Part shown: positions 56,195-63,727 of the stretch, piece by piece
Numbering within the stretch: the stretch's first letter is position 1
Layout of the letters: each line of letters opens with the position of its first letter
Origin: an uncultured Clostridia bacterium
GTDB lineage: Bacteria; Bacillota; Clostridia; TANB77; UBA1234
Direction: 5' to 3'
Length of the DNA stretch: 64,000 nucleotides
NCBI GenBank assembly: GCA_934132775.1
Contig: CAKPAA010000009.1
Span: 1-64,000 of the forward strand
The notes under the pieces: generated by a model
The model's database searches: none
Told to the model about the DNA's origin: nothing
What the model saw: the letters and a program-made list of their open reading frames with translations, nothing else
Made by a program: the position numbers and the translations under genes

Positions 56195-57971
56195 CTAATT
56201 ATCTTTTCTATCTGTTGAAATATATTTATGTTCTTTCTCAGAAGCTTCTATCTTTGCCATCATATGATTAGCGCCTGCATATAGAAGGCAAGTGCCTCTT
56301 TTAGCATTTTGAATTTTATACGCTTCTTCTTCCGAAAGATTTATATTTTCTTTTAAAATTTTTATATCATTTTCTTCTAGCTGAAAAATACATTTCATGC
56401 TAGAATTATTTAAAATTCCTTTACCGATATTTGCCATCGCTAAGCATAAAGAAATCATTTATATCTTGTGTAATTGCAGTTGCTGCACCACCATATTTTC
56501 TTATAGTTTTAAACATCTTAAAAACAAAATTTGCAGTATTTTCATTGCTATCTATAAGTCTCCATACTTCGTCTAAATATATAATTTTTTTCTTATTTCT
56601 TGAAGCTCTTATTTTATCCCAAAATAATTCCGTAATGACAAACATAACCGCAGACATATTTTCTTCTTCAACATTATAAACATCTGCCACGACAAATTTA
56701 TTTGATAAATCAATATTTGTGTATCCATTTAAAAACTTCATACTTCCACTTACATATGGTTTTAATAAAACAGAAATTTTACTTAATCTTTTTTCTTTGC
56801 AAACCACCTTATACAAATCTTCCAGAGTTGGCATATCTTTAGTTTCTTTAAACTTTTTATTTGAAAGTAAATTTCTTTTATTTTCTTTGTATAAACTCTC
56901 TTCATTGAATGTAATATTTTTCTTTGCATAGCATTCAATAACTTTTTCTTCAAGCAAGCTTCTTTCTTCCATTGTTAGCCCTGGAAATATTAAGCTAAAA
57001 AATGTATTTAGTTTTAAAAGCTTACTTTGCAAATAATTCATATCATCCTCTTTTGAACATTCTCTTATATCCATTACATTTATAATGTTTCCATCTTCAA
57101 AATTTATAATGCTACCCCCTAGGCCTTTACAAACTTTCACATACTCCCTCTCAGGATCAATTACATATTGTGAAATGTTCATATACCTATTTCTCATAGC
57201 CATAAGTTTTACAAAATATGACTTTCCTGAACCGCTAGTTCCGACCACGCACATATTAGCATTTTTATACTTTTCGGTATCAAACCTATCAATCTTAATC
57301 ATTGATTTGTTCATTTCATTTATTCCAATAAGAATACCATCTTCGTCACAAAGTTCATTTGATACAAATGGATATGTGCTAACAATTCCTGACGTCAATA
57401 CATTTCTTTTGGTATATTCTTTAATATTTTTAGGATTATTTAAAATTGGCAATGTTGCTTCAAAAATATCTAATTGCCTAAAAATTGCTCTTCGTGTTCT
57501 CAAACCAATTCCCGCTGCAACACTTTCTAGCTTTTGCAAATCTGCTTCCAATTTTTCTCGTGAATTAGAATACACCGATATATAAATATAAAGATAATAA
57601 CAGTCCTCTCCGTCGATTTGAAGCTTTTTTCTTATATACTTTGCATCTGAATAAGTTATCGACATTACTTCACTATCTGATTGATTTTCATTTGAAGTTT
57701 TTAAGTCAGCTCCTGTGTTTCCTATATGATATGTGAGTTTTTTCACAATTTCAGAAGTATTTTGTTTTTCATAAAACATACTTAAATCTAAATTTATCTC
57801 CAATGAAAGAATTCTATCTAAAAAAGTTTCTTCCATTTCTTTATTGTAGTTAGTAACCATTATTGAACTAACAAATTTATTGTCAATGCTTAAAAAATTA
57901 GGATTCTTAGTGTCTATCTTGTTTGGATATAGAGATAGTATTTCTCTGTCAATTTCACTCAACTTTTTCAT
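56195..57971 (-). CDS. VirB4-type ATPase with a +1 frameshift at CGG
   Basis: About 590 residues across two frames. Walker A is VVGTSGSGKSYFVKLMA, Walker B KKIIYLDEVWRLID, with YVIDPEREYVKV and AITQDINDFFMLSDGKY, the order of VirB4/TraE conjugation ATPases. The first frame ends with CGG-TAA at 56424. Skipping the C of CGG (56426) continues as KYGKGILNNSSMKCIFQ with no residue lost. The remaining part (NLSEEEAYKIQNAKRG, LLYAGANHM) is typical VirB4 C-terminus. It overlaps the preceding gene's end by 17 bases and has GGAG. Role: energising assembly or transport; no relaxase or VirD4 is in view. Confidence 0.85.
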
Positions 57972-58485
57972 ACAATTTCTCCAAGCTTACTTTGTAACAT
58001 TCTTTAATTATCTTCTTTATTTCTTTATTACTACATTGAGTAGCAATATTACCCATTGGTTTCAAGCCTTCCACGACTTTCTGAACACGATTTTCTTCCT
58101 CGTTTAGTTTGGCTTTGAATATAATATAAAATTTTCTTGAAATACTTCCTCTAACATTTGATATATTCTTTATAAGATTTAAATAGTCTTCTGCAAGTGC
58201 TGATATTTCTGGTTCACAAGACATACTCTTTCTTATTTCATCTATGTGCTTTTCCACATTTGTTTTTTCGGTTTGTACAAAAATTTGAAAATTAAAATCA
58301 CAACCTTTTAAAAAATATTTATATAACTCGAAAATGGCATTTCTTTCAGCAAGAGATTTCAATTTTATATTGATAGGCTCGATTTTTAAAATATTTAAAA
58401 CAGTTCCGTCTCTTAAATAAACTTTGTTATTCTCTATCTTCGAAATCTTAGCAATATCTTCAAGCCATTTTATTTTTTCTTCTAT
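57955..58485 (-). CDS. VirB4-associated N-terminal-like protein, ATA start proposed
   Basis: A protein of about 176 residues resembling the N-terminal region of VirB4-type proteins carried as a separate gene (VYLRDGTVLNILKIEPINIKLKS...KYFLKGCDFNFQIFVQTEK). GGAGG (58498-58494) is followed after 8 bases by ATA (58485), with no usable ATG/GTG/TTG: the in-frame GTG overlaps the ribosome site, and the upstream TTG codons have no site of their own. First gene of the cluster. The identity is inferred from context and weak pattern. Confidence 0.6.
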   Translation of the reverse strand: MEEKIKWLEDIAKISKIENNKVYLRDGTVLNILKIEPINIKLKSLAERNAIFELYKYFLKGCDFNFQIFVQTEKTNVEKHIDEIRKSMSCEPEISALAEDYLNLIKNISNVRGSISRKFYIIFKAKLNEEENRVQKVVEGLKPMGNIATQCSNKEIKKIIKECYKVSLEKLYEKVE

Positions 58486-58493
58486 ATCAGTCA

Positions 58494-58498
58494 CCTCC
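58494..58498 (-). other. GGAGG ribosome site facing an ATA codon (cluster's first gene)
   Basis: GGAGG, TGACTGAT, ATA: the same 8-base geometry as at 52643-52656. Confidence 0.65.
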
Positions 58499-58527
58499 AA
58501 CGGATTTTTGACACATAACAAAAAAGG

Positions 58528-58569
58528 GCATAATTATCCCGTCTCAACCCTAAACGGTACAATTATCCC
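58528..58569. repeat. Direct repeat in the cluster's upstream region
   Basis: GCATAATTATCCC (58528-58540) and GTACAATTATCCC (58557-58569), 29 bases apart, with GTCTCAACCCTAAACG between. Possibly protein-binding sites or a remnant of a mobile element end. Confidence 0.5.
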
Positions 58570-58602
58570 CAAAGTTATTTATCTGCCATCATATTACAAC
58601 CA

Positions 58603-58645
58603 ATCGACAAAATAATCAAACTATTTCGTACGACATTTTTCGACA
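58603..58645 (-). promoter_or_regulatory. Three Spo0A-box-like heptamers
   Basis: Minus strand: TGTCGAA (58645-58639), TGTCGTA (58635-58629) and TGTCGAT (58609-58603). The first equals the Spo0A consensus; the first two are spaced by one helical turn. They lie 120-160 bases upstream of the first Tad/VirB4 gene. Confidence 0.5.
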
Positions 58646-58715
58646 AAATCTGTCAGAGATACAATCAATCACTTGATATAACAGCATTATAAAAATCACT
58701 TTTTTAAAATTTTCT

Positions 58716-59543
58716 TTAATTTTCTTTTAACATAGCCTTATAAACTTCTGATTTTGAAATTTCTTTCTTTTTTGCCACCAACTTCATTGCTTCTTTTTTA
58801 TCATAACCGTCATTCATGTATTGCTCCATAAGTTCAGGAATTGTTTCTTCTACCACTTCTTCTTTTTTAGAAGCACCTTCAAGAACAATAACAAATTCTC
58901 CTTTTATATCATTTTCATTATAATAATCAATAGCCTCATCAATAGTAAATCTCAACATCTCCTCGTGTATCTTAGTTATTTCTCGTGCCAAAACAATTCT
59001 TCTATCCCCACCAAATGCACTTTTGAAATCATCTAATGTTCTTTTTAATTTGTGTGGTGCTTCATAAAACACCATTGTCCTTGTTTCGTCTTTTAGAATT
59101 TCTAATCTTTCTTTCCTGCATCTTTTATTTATTGATAAAAAACCTTCAAACGCAAACTTTGATACATCAAATCCAGAACAAATAAGAGCTTGAATACAAG
59201 CCACAGCACCTGGAATTGGCACTATATTTATGTTGTGCTTTATTAGTAATTTCACTAAATCTTCGCCTGGATCTGAAATAGCGGGAGTGCCTGCATCTGA
59301 CACTAATGCTAAATCTTTGCCTTCCTCTAATAATCCTAAAATATGCTCGGATTTAATTCCTTCATTATGCCTATAAAAACTTATCAAAGGTTTTTGAATT
59401 TCATAATGATTCAATAGTTTCAAAGTTTTTCTTGTGTCTTCTGCTAATATAATATCAACTTCTTTTAAAGTTTTTATTGCTCTAAATGTTATATCTTCCA
59501 AATTTCCAATAGGAGTTGCAACTAAGTATAATGTTCCATTCAT
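58716..59543 (-). CDS. rsmI: 16S rRNA (cytidine-1402 2'-O) methyltransferase
   Basis: A 275-residue SAM-dependent TP_methylase-fold enzyme modifying C1402 in the decoding centre. LVATPIGNLEDITFRAIKTLKEVD, LAEDTRKTLKLL, SDAGTPAISDPGEDL and VPIPGAVACIQAL are diagnostic. Length is normal and includes the C-terminal helical extension. It follows the N6-adenine methyltransferase gene by 2 bases, as in the yabB-yazA-rsmI region of Bacillus. Confidence 0.95.
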   Translation of the reverse strand: MNGTLYLVATPIGNLEDITFRAIKTLKEVDIILAEDTRKTLKLLNHYEIQKPLISFYRHNEGIKSEHILGLLEEGKDLALVSDAGTPAISDPGEDLVKLLIKHNINIVPIPGAVACIQALICSGFDVSKFAFEGFLSINKRCRKERLEILKDETRTMVFYEAPHKLKRTLDDFKSAFGGDRRIVLAREITKIHEEMLRFTIDEAIDYYNENDIKGEFVIVLEGASKKEEVVEETIPELMEQYMNDGYDKKEAMKLVAKKKEISKSEVYKAMLKEN

Positions 59544-59545
59544 AT

Positions 59546-60295
59546 TTATTTTTCTCCTTTTTTCATATTATATATTTCGTATATTTCATCCGTATATTCA
59601 TTGTTTGCATCATATACAAAAAGTGGTTTTTCATATTTTAAAAACGCATTACCACTTCTTAATCCCTCAATAAGCACTAAATTCGACGGCTTATTAAGTT
59701 GTGGATGAATAAATCTAATTCTCTTAGGCTCTATTTTATATTTTCTCATTGTGCAAAAAATATCAACTAATCTTTCAGATTTATGCACCATAAAAAATTC
59801 TCCATTAAATTTTAATAATCTTGATGCTTCTTTTATAACGTCCTCTAAAGTGCAGCATATCTCGTGTTTAGATACCATCATAGCATTTTTATCATTCACA
59901 ATTCCAGTTCCACTCTTCATATATGGAGGATTAACTGTAACTGCGTCAACGCTAGCAGATGGAATTACATCTTTCAATTTTTTTAAATCTTCATTTAATA
60001 TCTCAACTCTATTTTCAAGCTTATTAAGTTCAACACTTCTTCTAGCCATATCTGCACAAGGTTTTTGAATTTCAACACCTATTATCTTTTTTGCCTCAGT
60101 CTTTCCTGCAAGCAAAATTGCAACAATGCCAGTGCCCGTGCATAGGTCAACAACTAAATTAGCTTTTTTCATTCCTTTTGCAAAATCTGATAATAAAATT
60201 GCATCAATTCCAAAACAAAATCCTTGTTTATTTTGTATTATTTTTAAATCTTTAAATTGTAAATCATCTATTCTTTCATTACTTTCAAGTTCCAT
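59546..60295 (-). CDS. TrmN6/YfiC-like N6-adenine methyltransferase
   Basis: A 249-residue Rossmann methyltransferase. Motif I is VVDLCTGTGIVAILLA, the acidic motif II is IGVEIQ, and the catalytic NPPY is in VTVNPPYMKSG, the mark of N6-adenine methylation. The N-terminal FCFGIDAILLSDFA block matches the tRNA1(Val) A37-type (TrmN6/YabB) subfamily. The target RNA in Gram-positives is not firmly known. It is coupled to rsmI. Confidence 0.9.
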   Translation of the reverse strand: MELESNERIDDLQFKDLKIIQNKQGFCFGIDAILLSDFAKGMKKANLVVDLCTGTGIVAILLAGKTEAKKIIGVEIQKPCADMARRSVELNKLENRVEILNEDLKKLKDVIPSASVDAVTVNPPYMKSGTGIVNDKNAMMVSKHEICCTLEDVIKEASRLLKFNGEFFMVHKSERLVDIFCTMRKYKIEPKRIRFIHPQLNKPSNLVLIEGLRSGNAFLKYEKPLFVYDANNEYTDEIYEIYNMKKGEK

Positions 60296-60339
60296 ATATT
60301 TGTTCCTTTACATATAATATTTTATAGGATGTGATAAAA

Positions 60340-60465
60340 ATGAAAATCAACTGCTTCTTCCTCGACAATTTATGCTGTTCTTTACAAAACGTTGAAAAAT
60401 TCCTGTGTTGTCTTTGTAAATACAAAAAAATTAAAACTGTCTATGAAATGTTCAAGCCGCATTAA
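60340..60465 (+). CDS. Candidate small cysteine-rich protein
   Basis: A 41-residue frame on the plus strand with six cysteines (positions 5, 12, 13, 23, 24, 26) and a basic end. TATAAT is at 60313-60318 and AGGA at 60326-60329. Its stop codon lies inside the loop of a hairpin that has a T-run only on the plus strand, as expected for a real plus-strand transcript. The -35 is weak and no family is recognised. It lies between two minus-strand genes. Confidence 0.4.
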   Translation: MKINCFFLDNLCCSLQNVEKFLCCLCKYKKIKTVYEMFKPH

Positions 60466-60488
60466 CACTGTAACGCGGCTTTGTTTTT
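60454..60488 (+). terminator. Plus-strand terminator
   Basis: AAGCCGC (60454-60460) pairs with GCGGCTT (60475-60481), then TGTTTTTC. On the minus strand no T-run follows, so it serves plus-strand transcription. Confidence 0.75.
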
Positions 60489-60492
60489 CTTT

Positions 60493-60663
60493 TTATTCTT
60501 GTTCTGGTGCAGAAACAGGACAAACACCAGCACAGCTTCCACATTCAATGCACTCAGCTGCATTTATTTCGTATTTTGAATCTCCCTCACTAATACAAGA
60601 TACAGGGCAAGAAGCAGCACAAGCACCGCATTTGATGCAAGCATCACTAATTTTATACGCCAT
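60493..60663 (-). CDS. 2x[4Fe-4S] ferredoxin
   Basis: A 56-residue bacterial ferredoxin carrying electrons in anaerobic metabolism. The first cluster motif is CIKCGACAASCP and the second is CIECGSCAGVCP, each CxxCxxCxxxCP, in the classic clostridial arrangement. AAGGAGGTG precedes ATG 60663. It stands alone between ricT and the N6-adenine methyltransferase gene. Confidence 0.95.
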   Translation of the reverse strand: MAYKISDACIKCGACAASCPVSCISEGDSKYEINAAECIECGSCAGVCPVSAPEQE

Positions 60664-60817
60664 TTGAATTCACCTCCTTCGCATACACCGCTTTATGTCT
60701 CGCAATTATATTATTTTCCGTGCAAAAAATCAAATAAAATAATCTTCAACAAATCAAAATTTTATTTAATGAAAACAAATCTTATTTATTCTCCCACTAT
60801 TTTTTCAAAACAATATT

Positions 60818-61711
60818 TTATAATTCATCTATTTTAAAGCCTTCTTCTAATGCCTTCAACTCTTTTATATTAACATCTTCATATTTATCTTTCTTTTTAC
60901 TAGATTTTAAAACTTCTATTTCCGAATTCTTAAAATATTTTTTTATAAACGTTCCGTCTTTTTCTAGTTTAACTTTTACTTCTTCTTTTAAAACTTCAAC
61001 TTCTTCAACAGTTCCTTTGCCGTCAGGCGTTTTTACCAAAGAGCCAACGTTTGGAAGTCTTGAAATTTTTTCTTCGTAAACCTCGTGCTCGTGCTTTAAA
61101 CAACACATAAGTCTGCCACATACACCAGATATCTTAGTTGGATTTAGTGAAAGGCCTTGTTCCTTTGCCATTTTAATAGAAACAGGATTCAAGTCTGTCA
61201 AATGATTACAGCAACATAACTCTCTTCCACACATTCCATATCCACCAAGCATTTTAACTTCATCTCTAACGCCTATCTGCCTTAATTCAATTCTAGTTTT
61301 ATATATAGCAGCAAGCTCCTTTACAAGCTCTCTAAAATCTATTCTTCCATCTGCAGTAAAATAAAATATTAACTTTGTATTATCAAAAGTATATTCCACA
61401 TCAATAAGCTTCATATTAAGCTTATGTTTCGCAATCTTTTCTTCACAAACTTTATAGGCTTCTTTTGATTTTCTATCGTTCTCTTCAAAAATTCTTTTAT
61501 CTTCTTCTGTCGCAATTCTAACAACATTTTTTAAAGGTGCAACAATTCTTTCTTCTTTGACTTTTCCGTTATTTATAGCAATTTCTCCAAATTCAAGTCC
61601 TCTGGCAGTTTCGACAATAACGCCTTGTCCCTTAGTAAGTTCAAATCCATTTGGATCAAAAAAATAAATCTTCCCTAATTTTTTAAATTTAACGCCAACA
61701 ATTTCTCGCAT
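60818..61711 (-). CDS. ricT: RicT/YaaT, PSP1-domain regulatory factor
   Basis: A 297-residue PSP1 C-terminal domain protein. It shows IGVRDEVKMLGGYGMCGRELCCC and SGVCGRLMCCLKHE, the cysteine-rich patches that in Bacillus help bind iron-sulphur clusters in the Ric (Y) complex, which stimulates RNase Y processing and phosphorelay to Spo0A. It directly follows holB, the conserved holB-ricT order. The charged C-terminal extension is normal. Confidence 0.93.
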   Translation of the reverse strand: MREIVGVKFKKLGKIYFFDPNGFELTKGQGVIVETARGLEFGEIAINNGKVKEERIVAPLKNVVRIATEEDKRIFEENDRKSKEAYKVCEEKIAKHKLNMKLIDVEYTFDNTKLIFYFTADGRIDFRELVKELAAIYKTRIELRQIGVRDEVKMLGGYGMCGRELCCCNHLTDLNPVSIKMAKEQGLSLNPTKISGVCGRLMCCLKHEHEVYEEKISRLPNVGSLVKTPDGKGTVEEVEVLKEEVKVKLEKDGTFIKKYFKNSEIEVLKSSKKKDKYEDVNIKELKALEEGFKIDEL

Positions 61712-61722
61712 TATTTCACTCC

Positions 61723-62598
61723 TTACAACCTACACACACTAATCGTCAACATATCTAGTGCAAGGTCAACATTTGCATTTTTCTTTAAATTTTGTAAAGT
61801 CTGAGATACATTTTCAATAAAAGATATATCGAACTTTGGATTATTCTTTAACTTGCCGTGGTATATGTATAAAACTTTTTCTAATATATCCACAATATTA
61901 GCTTTCATAGTTTTATCTGCTTTTATTCCCTCAAACTTTTTATTTATCTTTAAAAAATCTCTTTCAAGTAATAACTCTGAAATTTCCTTAGCAATACTAA
62001 AATTTTCATCATTTGAAAACTCTATAATCTTCTCTATGGAACCATTTGAAAAATTATAAGCGTCTTCACTAACCGTTTCGCCAATAATTTTCTCAATCTC
62101 GTCCTTTGATAAATTTCCAAACTTAAATTCCACAACTCTTGATTTTATAGTACTTAAAAGTTTTTCTTTATTAGAAACAATTAAAATAATCGTTGCATAT
62201 TCAGGTGGTTCTTCTAATATTTTCAAAAGTGCATTCTGTGCTTGTTCATTCATACAGTCTGCGTCATCTATAATAAAAACTTTTCTTTTCGATATAGTCG
62301 GTAGCAAAAAAAGCTCTTTGCTCAAATCTCTAATCATATCAACTTTGATTACATCTTTTTCAGGAGATATAATCTTAAAATCAGAATTATTTTCAAAAGT
62401 TTTGCATATTGTACATTCTTCACAAGGTTCACCATCAATGTGATTATCACATAAAATTGCTTTTGCAAATTCAGTAGCAATAAGCTTCTTACCTATACTT
62501 TTTCTGCCAACAAATAAATAAGCATGACCAATAGCATTAGATTTAATTATGTCTTTAAGTTTAAGTTTTTCTTTAATATGTCCAATACTTTTAATCAT
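61723..62598 (-). CDS. holB: DNA polymerase III delta' subunit
   Basis: A 291-residue clamp-loader subunit. HAYLFVGRKSIGKKLIATEFAK is the P-loop region, the zinc module is CDNHIDGEPCEECTIC, and FIIDDADCMNEQAQNALLKILEEPPEYATIILI is diagnostic, with SRVVEFKF after it. It lies 11 bases upstream of ricT and 20 bases downstream of lepB. Confidence 0.93.
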   Translation of the reverse strand: MIKSIGHIKEKLKLKDIIKSNAIGHAYLFVGRKSIGKKLIATEFAKAILCDNHIDGEPCEECTICKTFENNSDFKIISPEKDVIKVDMIRDLSKELFLLPTISKRKVFIIDDADCMNEQAQNALLKILEEPPEYATIILIVSNKEKLLSTIKSRVVEFKFGNLSKDEIEKIIGETVSEDAYNFSNGSIEKIIEFSNDENFSIAKEISELLLERDFLKINKKFEGIKADKTMKANIVDILEKVLYIYHGKLKNNPKFDISFIENVSQTLQNLKKNANVDLALDMLTISVCRL

Positions 62599-62618
62599 AC
62601 TTACAACACCTCTTCTAG

Positions 62619-63272
62619 TTATTTATCTATTTTGCCAAACTTTGCAACTGGCCAAATTCTGTATTTTACTCTTCCCTCAACTTTGCTAATAGGTATACAA
62701 CCAAATTCTCTACTATCACTTGAGCCAGAACGGTTATCACCCATAACAAAAAGATACCCCTCAGGCACTTCAACATCATAATAATCACCAGTTATAGGAG
62801 TTTCAATTCCATTCAAATAAACTTCTGATAACTTTTGATCATTAACGTAGACAGCACCATTTTTTATTACAACATGGTCACCTGGTAAACCAATTATTCT
62901 TTTTATAAAACTAACCTTAGTTACTTCAATAACATCGTGTAAAAAGACATCCCAGACACCGTGTCTTTCATCATACATTCCAAGACCATCAACACTTCTT
63001 ACAGGCTTTTCAAATGTTATTATATCACCTCTATATAGCGGTAAATTGAATGTTCTCACCAATCTATTTATAAGCACTCTCTCGCCGTCTCTAATTGTTG
63101 GCGTCATAGAAGTCTGCCTAACAAGCGTTGGTGTAAAAACGAAATACCTAATTAAAATCGCAACCGTAAATGCTACAAGAAGGCACGCAACCCAATCAAA
63201 AATTTCTCTTACAAGTGACTTTTGAACTGGTAAATCTTTTCCTTCTTTTATATCAATTTGCATATCTTTCAT
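62619..63272 (-). CDS. lepB: Signal peptidase I
   Basis: A 217-residue type I signal peptidase. One membrane helix (ACLLVAFTVAILIRYFVF) is followed by the serine in QTSMTPTIRDGERVLINR, the general-base lysine in SFIKRIIGLPGDHV, and the GDNRSGSSDSREFG box. ATG 63272 with AGAGGTG is preferred over an in-frame start 18 bases upstream. It would process exported proteins such as the giant modular protein. Confidence 0.95.
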   Translation of the reverse strand: MKDMQIDIKEGKDLPVQKSLVREIFDWVACLLVAFTVAILIRYFVFTPTLVRQTSMTPTIRDGERVLINRLVRTFNLPLYRGDIITFEKPVRSVDGLGMYDERHGVWDVFLHDVIEVTKVSFIKRIIGLPGDHVVIKNGAVYVNDQKLSEVYLNGIETPITGDYYDVEVPEGYLFVMGDNRSGSSDSREFGCIPISKVEGRVKYRIWPVAKFGKIDK

Positions 63273-63410
63273 TAAATTCACCTCTCGCAAGTTATTATAC
63301 TACAAAATAAAATCGTGTACAACACTTTTTATATATTCGAGAAATGATGCCAAGTATTGATAAAAAATTTGTAATTATTTAACTAATATCTTGCATCCCA
63401 CCTAAAACAA

Positions 63411-63436
63411 AGGATTATAGCCTGAGCCATAATCCT
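63411..63436 (-). terminator. Terminator of the DinJ/YafQ pair
   Basis: AGGATTATGGC...GCTATAATCCT hairpin followed on the minus strand by TTGTTTT, 12 bases past the toxin stop. Confidence 0.8.
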
Positions 63437-63447
63437 AAAACAACTTT

Positions 63448-63724
63448 TTATTTAAATAAATTTGAATGAGTTTCGATATCAAATAATAACAAAACTAACC
63501 TTTCTTTTTCAATTTTATATATTAAAACTAAATCTGGTAATATGTGACAATCATAATAACCTTTGAAATTGCCTTTCAATGCGTGATTTTTGTATTTTTC
63601 CGGCAATGTTTCGCCTTTTGATAAAATATCAATTACATCAGTTAATAACTTTGTATCAAGGCCGTCTTTTTTTAGCCTTTTTTACACTTTGTTTAAACCT
63701 ATTTGTTACCTCAATTTTATACAT
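63448..63724 (-). CDS. YafQ/RelE-family toxin with a +1 frameshift at CGG
   Basis: A ribosome-dependent mRNA interferase of the YafQ type, about 91 residues across two frames. The first frame reads MYKIEVTNRFKQSVKKAKKR and meets CGG at 63662-63664, with a stop two codons on. Skipping the C continues as GLDTKLLTDVIDILSKGE, then the family motifs LPEKYKNHALKGNFKGYYDCHI, LVLIY and the catalytic-end THSNLF. KKRGxD at the join is the usual family text. ATG 63724 lies just before the antitoxin stop region (3-base gap). A 7-T run beside the site makes a sequence error a real alternative. Confidence 0.8.
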
Positions 63725-63727
63725 ACA

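Noticed and set aside
57955..57971. 17-base overlap between the two VirB4-type genes as a fifth frameshift
   Set aside because: The downstream gene has its own GGAG and ATG, there is no CGG at the overlap, and separate N-terminal-like and ATPase genes are plausible.
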